In this document: in pieces, positions 59,830 to 64,000 of the stretch
Numbering within the stretch: the first letter of the stretch is position 1
Layout of the letters: every line of letters starts with the position of its first letter
From: Dactylonectria macrodidyma
Taxonomy: Eukaryota; Ascomycota; Sordariomycetes; Hypocreales; Nectriaceae
Reading direction: 5' to 3'
NCBI GenBank assembly: GCA_020744425.1
Contig: JAGMUV010000002.1
Coordinates: forward strand, 5,252,501 to 5,316,500
DNA: 64,000 bases
The notes under the pieces: model-generated
Told to the model about the DNA's origin: nothing
Databases searched by the model: none
The model's input: only the letters and a program-made list of their open reading frames with translations
Position numbers and translations under genes: made by a program

Positions 59830-60514
59830 TTAGTTGGCGGGGAAATATTTCCTGTATCTCAGTCAGCAATGCAAACAGCACAAGTTTCGAAATACCAACT
59901 TACGGAAGCATAATATTGTATGCGTCCACATCCTTTTGCTCAAAGGTGACGAACACGACTCGCATCAATTTGGGCCCATCATCTGAGTCAAGAAACTTGC
60001 GCACCGTCTCGCAAGCCACCTCAGCTGCATCCTGGGACGGATAGCCATAAACGCCGGTGCTAATGGCACTGAAGGCAAGCGTACGCACACCCTCGCGCAC
60101 AGCTAGCTCCAGACTGCTCTGGTAGCAACGACGCAACAGCGCCTGGGGGTCATTGTCATAGAAGTACTTCGGCCCAACTGTATGAATGACACGCTTGGCG
60201 GGCAGTTTATAGCCATCGGTGATGCGAGCCTCGCCCGTAGGACATCCGCCGAGAGTAGAGCACTCCATTACGAGTTGTGGCCCAGCGGCACGATGGATAG
60301 CGCCGTCGACGCCGCCGCCGCCGAGCAGTGTCGAGTTGGCTGCGTTGACGATGGCATCGAGCCTCAGGCGAGTGATGTCGCCGCGAATAAGGCCGACATG
60401 ATCGTTGATGGTAGAGTTGGCGGGATAGCCAAGGGGAGAAGTTGCGGTAATCAGAACATGTTCCTCGTAGAGATCCGTGAGAGTTGGGATCTGAGGAAGA
60501 CCTCTAGCAGCCAT
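59830..60514 (-). CDS. macro-domain ADP-ribosyl hydrolase (MacroD-like)
   Basis: Two exons (60514-59904, 59851-59830) encode 210 residues. The last exon is only 22 nt: a 52-nt intron (GTAAGT, TTGCTGAC branch, ATACAG) replaces an early stop with PKYFPAN, the usual LPKYFP ending of this family. Without it the protein would end at LP. Macro-domain landmarks are GLIRGDIT (41-48), DAIVNAANSTLLGGGGVDGA (53-72), GEARITDGYKLPAKRVIHTV and FSAISTGVYGYP. The GGGGVDGAIHRAAG loop is that of MacroD/YmdB enzymes, which remove mono-ADP-ribose from acidic residues and hydrolyse O-acetyl-ADP-ribose. The frame is open upstream to 60775, but the ATG at 60514 (MAARGLPQIPTL) gives the normal N-terminus. Location is probably cytosol, nucleus or mitochondrion. 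Confidence 0.92.
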
Positions 60515-61317
60515 CTTGGGGAGTGAGGTATGGTCTCCAACGAAGTGGTGATACAGTGAGCGACTTAGCGTTATGTATGATATAGGCAGGTAGGTAAGGT
60601 AGGTTCGGGGAAAAGGGTCGAGGGTGAGGAACAGAGTCAAGGTAGGGACCGAAGCGGCTTTGGGGGCACTCCAATGTGCTCGTGCCTGAAGATGACAAGT
60701 GGCGGGCACAATTTGAAATCCAATTGAGCGTAGCTTTTTCGAAGGAAGAAAGGTTCGGAGCTCGTTTAAACGCACGTCTGCGGGTGATCAGCGTGCCGAA
60801 TAATCGGATTTTGAACACGAGGCATGAGATGCCTTGGGTTGGTCACAATCCTCGCAGCAGGATGGAACTTAAGGAGGGGACGAGTTTGCTGTTCTTGGTT
60901 CCGTTTGTTTGTGTTTGGTCGGAACGCGCCGGGCGGACACGCCGAAGCAGTCAATTTCACGTTGCAAGAAACTGATAGGTAGGGACGCAATCAATGATTC
61001 CGTCGTCGAACCTGCCCCGCGTTTGTCAGGTCCAAATGATGATGCAGCAGCATTGATCCCGCATCGTGGATTGGCCGTTTCTTATCTTATCGGCAACTCG
61101 TGCTACATTCCAATCCCCATCATTACTACCGCAAATAAAAAAGACCAAGATTTTCCGACTCCTTTTTGTCCCTTTTTAAGGAAAAAAAAACGAACTCATC
61201 AGTGCTTCAAGTGTCGATCACGGCGAATTTAGCCCACAACTGAGCGTTTCACCGAGAGGAAGGTCTGATGCAGATGATAGTCTAAAATAGAGATGCGCTT
61301 GTACATCAACAGCATCT
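60515..61317. other. spacer, macro-gene promoter and tRNA 5' flank
   Basis: This 803-bp stretch holds the macro-domain gene promoter and the 5' flank of the tRNA gene. No protein gene is supported. Confidence 0.55.
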
Positions 61318-61416
61318 GGTGAGATGGCCGAGTTGGTTATGGCGTCAGGTTAAGGTTACCTTAACACCTACTTCCTGGTGGAGCAATCCTCCTGGGTTCG
61401 AATCCCAGTCTCATCA
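61318..61416 (+). tRNA. tRNA-Leu(AAG) with intron
   Basis: The sequence folds as a class II tRNA. The acceptor stem GGTGAGA pairs with TCTCATC, with discriminator A at 61416. The D-arm is GCC..GGC with GAGTTGGTTAT. The anticodon stem TCAGG pairs with CCTGG, the variable arm is long, and the T-arm is CTGGG TTCGAAT CCCAG. The loop reads TT AAG G, so the anticodon is AAG at 61352-61354 (leucine, CUU codons after A-to-I editing). A 17-nt intron (61356-61372) lies after position 37, the canonical nuclear site. It contains CTTAAC, which can pair with GTTAAG of the anticodon loop, as in other intron-bearing tRNA-Leu. D and T boxes act as the internal Pol III promoter. Confidence 0.9.
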
Positions 61417-61421
61417 TTTTT
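61417..61421 (+). terminator. Pol III T-run terminator
   Basis: A run of five T follows the tRNA discriminator base directly, the normal stop signal for RNA polymerase III. Further T runs follow within 60 bp. Confidence 0.8.
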
Positions 61422-61743
61422 GGGGGTTTTTGGGGTTTCTTGGGGTGACGATCCCCGATTTTTTCTTTTTTTGTTTCTAGAACAACACTCTTGGATCTGG
61501 AGTGTCTTCACCATCTTGCTATTGTTCGATTAACCACTGGAAGCTAAAGTTCTAGGTCTTGATGAATACTGGGAGTCTTGGTCCTATAGAGTTCATCATT
61601 GTCGCGCAAAGAAAAATAACAGTTGCTACTGACAAGGGCTAGCCCAAAAACCCAAAGACACGGCCTCGTAACATCCTGCTTCCTGAAGTCGAGCCATCGA
61701 CACCTTATTCTTCGTTCTCCAATTTCATATAGTCAATCATTGC
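61422..61743. other. spacer, no gene seen
   Basis: This 320-bp stretch after the tRNA holds T/G-rich sequence (TTTTTGGGG repeats near 61421-61445) and the 3' end of the channel gene. Nothing else is seen. Confidence 0.55.
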
Positions 61744-64000
61744 CTATTCGGCAGGCCCTCCAGAGCCCGGCGCTCCCGCGCCTCCTTTCTTCTTCTTCTT
61801 ATTCTTCTTCTTCCCTCCAGTCTTGCTTCCCTCCCCAACTTCAGCCTCAGACGTCGACAGTACATCTGATAGTCCGGTGGCATCTAGCGTCGCCGGTGTC
61901 TCTGGTATATCCGATACTTCTGTCCCTGGAGCTGCTTCAGATGTCGCCTCTGGCGTTGCTCCGGTCTTTCGGTTTGATGCCAACTCCCCCTGACTGTGGA
62001 CGGCTTTGCTGATCTCGGCCAACATCGTCTTCAAATTTTCCACTTCAGCACGTAGTTTACGAACCTCGATCACAGCAGGCTCATCCTCAACATTGGGTTT
62101 GGCGATCTCACACGTCTTAGCCCAACCCTCACCCTCAAAGTCCATCTGGTGGGCCAGCTGCTCCCATTCGTGGACTTGGTCGTCATCCTCTTCACCTCGC
62201 GCTCGGTTGCTGCGAATAGAATGCGCTGTTCGAGTCTCGAAAAATGCCGCCACTAACAGAATGGGCGAGTAGAGAGTGGCCATGATATAATCGTTGATGA
62301 GTTCGTACGTCTTTTTGTTCATCCACCACTCAAGACACCCTGAAATGACAATCTCAAAGAGGTTGAATGGTGCAATGTAAACGTTCTCGTCGGGGGCTCG
62401 CACGAACTGCATCGTCTTTTGCGCAAAGAGGGCTAGATATTCATCGTCGGCATTCTGGTAAATATCCTCGTAGGCCGAGTTGTACAGGGCAATGAGAATA
62501 TTGAGGAGGACAATCTGAAGAGGTTAGCGTCAAATCGAATCCAAAATCCAAATGAAGTACGAGACTAACCATGACCACAAAGGTAAAGCAGTAGTACAGA
62601 ATCAGTCCCCACGGATGTGCAAACGATTCGAAGCCCTCGAATTCGGGGCTCTGCATGATTGCCTTTAGCATCGACTCTGTGATGAACCAGACATCGCTAG
62701 CGACATTGTCCTCAGTGATATCGAGACCGATGAATGCTTGTAGAAATCCAATGATCAAGATGACGAGCAGGGCAAAGAATATGACAGACTCCTTCATCAT
62801 CACCTTGAGTACGACAAGCATGGCGCCAAAGAATCTGAAACTGTCGAGATAGAGCAGTAGACGGCCCCAAAACAACGGAGCAATGAAGGACAACAAGTTG
62901 TAGCTGAGTCGGTTATAATACTTGTGGGCATCCTCATTGTGTGTGTAGGTGAGGCCAATGATTCGGAATATGAGCGATACAGTGAGAAACGAGTAGAGTG
63001 TACCATTGACAGCGTTCCAAAAACCAAGGATGTGGTAACCGGCCTTGTAGAACTTGACGAGTTCATCGGCAACATACGCAAAGGTGAAAAAGTAGAGTGC
63101 GATCTCAGCGCCGTCTAGGATACCAGTGGGGTTGACGGAGTTGATGGCGGCAGTGTATAGTCCTAGGTAAATGAGGGAGAAAGCCACTTGGGCGGCATTC
63201 TGATAACGAGGGGCGCGCATGCGGTCAGGATCCATGTGCACAATGAAGCTGCGGTTATCCTTATCCTTGTAGTCGACGAATACGGAGGGGTCGTTTTCGT
63301 CTTGAACAAGCCAGCCCCGCCAGAGATAGAGAATGCACTTTTGGTAGCCTGAGGAACCAATGACCCGAACGGCGTGCAGGTCGACAGCCATTTCGATAAC
63401 ATTCACGGGAGCAGAAGGACCACTATTGATAAGAAAAGAGTAGCGGCGGAGGAGAATATGGTGCATCAAGTACTCCATGTCTTCTTCGCCTTCGATGCTG
63501 TTCGGATACACAATGTGTCAGCCGCGCACAGTGATATCTTCGGGGAATTGAACTTACATTTGTTTGGCAACGACGCCGCAGGCGATGGCACGAATCTCGT
63601 GCAGGTCGGCATCCCACAACTCAATTTGAGCTTCCCGCTTGAACCAGTGCAGGTTGACAAGCAGCGCGTAGACCTATGTATTCTGTTAAGCCAGGGCTAT
63701 GATCAAGGTGTGTTTCGGCGATGACCTACCACGCATGCTCGATACTGGTTGCCGCCGGCCTCCTTGGCCGCCTGGATGACCTTTTTGGTGATGACGGTGC
63801 TGTGGGAGCGGGTGATCTGGCTTTCTTCGAGCTCGCAGGGGATGCATTCGCGGATCAAGTGTCTCAGGCGCAGACATATCTTGGTGACTTCCTCAGCGGG
63901 GATAGCCGAATGGATGCTCTGGTTGCGATGATGAGGAAGAACTGGATTGACGAATCGAGAGGTCAGCGTCCGTCGATCGATGGTCCCAGCTTGTTGGGAA
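61744..64000 (-). CDS. vacuolar TRP channel, Yvc1/TRPY-like (5' end beyond window)
   Basis: Four visible exons (64000-63730, 63673-63558, 63497-62570, 62514-61744) join in frame through introns of 56, 60 and 55 nt. The frame is still open at the right edge, so the N-terminus is missing. The N-terminal part (EEVTKICLRLRHLIRECIP and FKREAQIELWDADLHEIRA) is the cytosolic helical layer of Yvc1. Then come about six membrane helices: QVAFSLIYLGLYTAAINSV, GAEIALYFFTFAYVADELV, FLTVSLIFRIIGLTY, FFGAMLVVLKVMM, ESVIFFALLVILIIGFLQAF and ILYYCFTFVVMIVLLNILIA. A pore-like LKAIMQSPEFEGFE sits before the last helix. The C-terminal tail is acidic, then coiled (VIEVRKLRAEVENLKTMLAEI), and ends in a Lys run (GGKKKNKKKKKGG). 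In yeast this channel releases vacuolar calcium in response to stretch and hyperosmotic shock. Confidence 0.9.

Noticed and set aside
61422..61470. TTTTTGGGG-rich run resembling telomeric or G-quadruplex repeat
   Set aside because: Irregular, short and directly after a Pol III terminator; no TTAGGG units.

Overview
The window is nuclear DNA of a filamentous ascomycete. Genes are split by short introns (mostly 44-102 nt) with GT..AG ends and CTAAC/CTGAC-like branch points. The proteome is Pezizomycotina-like: an ASTRA subunit, a fungal elongation factor 3, a DUF3433 membrane protein, a Yvc1-type channel and a Dip5-like permease. Gene content and AT-poor spacers fit Sordariomycetes, possibly Hypocreales. 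That placement is inference and rests on no database search. I saw no transposon, CRISPR, viral or rRNA sequence.

Layout, left to right. 0-2.6 kb: a subtelomere-like sparse stretch with a doubtful, probably broken small secreted protein (-) and a good small secreted protein of beta/gamma-crystallin type (+). 3.6-8.3 kb: ASTRA subunit asa1 (+), a conserved hypothetical (-) and an aldehyde dehydrogenase (-). 8.3-11.2 kb: empty. 11.2-20.4 kb: a 14-TM MFS exporter (+), pantoate-beta-alanine ligase (+), a glycerol-3-phosphate acyltransferase (-), RNase P subunit POP4 (+, divergent from the acyltransferase) and a four-TM membrane protein (+). 22.1-30.7 kb: a large GYF-domain translation or mRNA regulator (+), tail to tail with a TTC27/Emw1-type TPR protein (-). 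30.7-36.9 kb: 6.2 kb without a supportable gene, then a dicarboxylic amino-acid permease (+). 40.4-44.7 kb: a six-exon HExxH metalloprotease-like protein (-) with one reading-frame break. 44.7-48.2 kb: a long spacer holding a 401-codon minus-strand ORF and the pyrimidine-rich promoter of EF3. 48.2-56.4 kb: EF3 (+) and a DUF3433 membrane protein (+). 56.8-64 kb: ferric reductase (-), a stand-alone macro-domain hydrolase (-), an intron-containing tRNA-Leu(AAG) (+) and a Yvc1/TRPY channel (-) that runs off the right edge.

Most genes are independent housekeeping or transport genes, and I see no biosynthetic cluster or operon-like unit. Three genes concern translation or RNA (EF3, tRNA-Leu, GYF protein with an eIF4E-type binding motif) and one concerns RNase P. 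The least ordinary items are the HExxH protein, whose zinc motif is split by an intron and whose C-terminal frame is shifted, the crystallin-like secreted protein, the conserved-looking eIF4E-binding motif in the GYF protein, and the long gene-free leader of the permease. I found no convincing evidence of a wholly new system.
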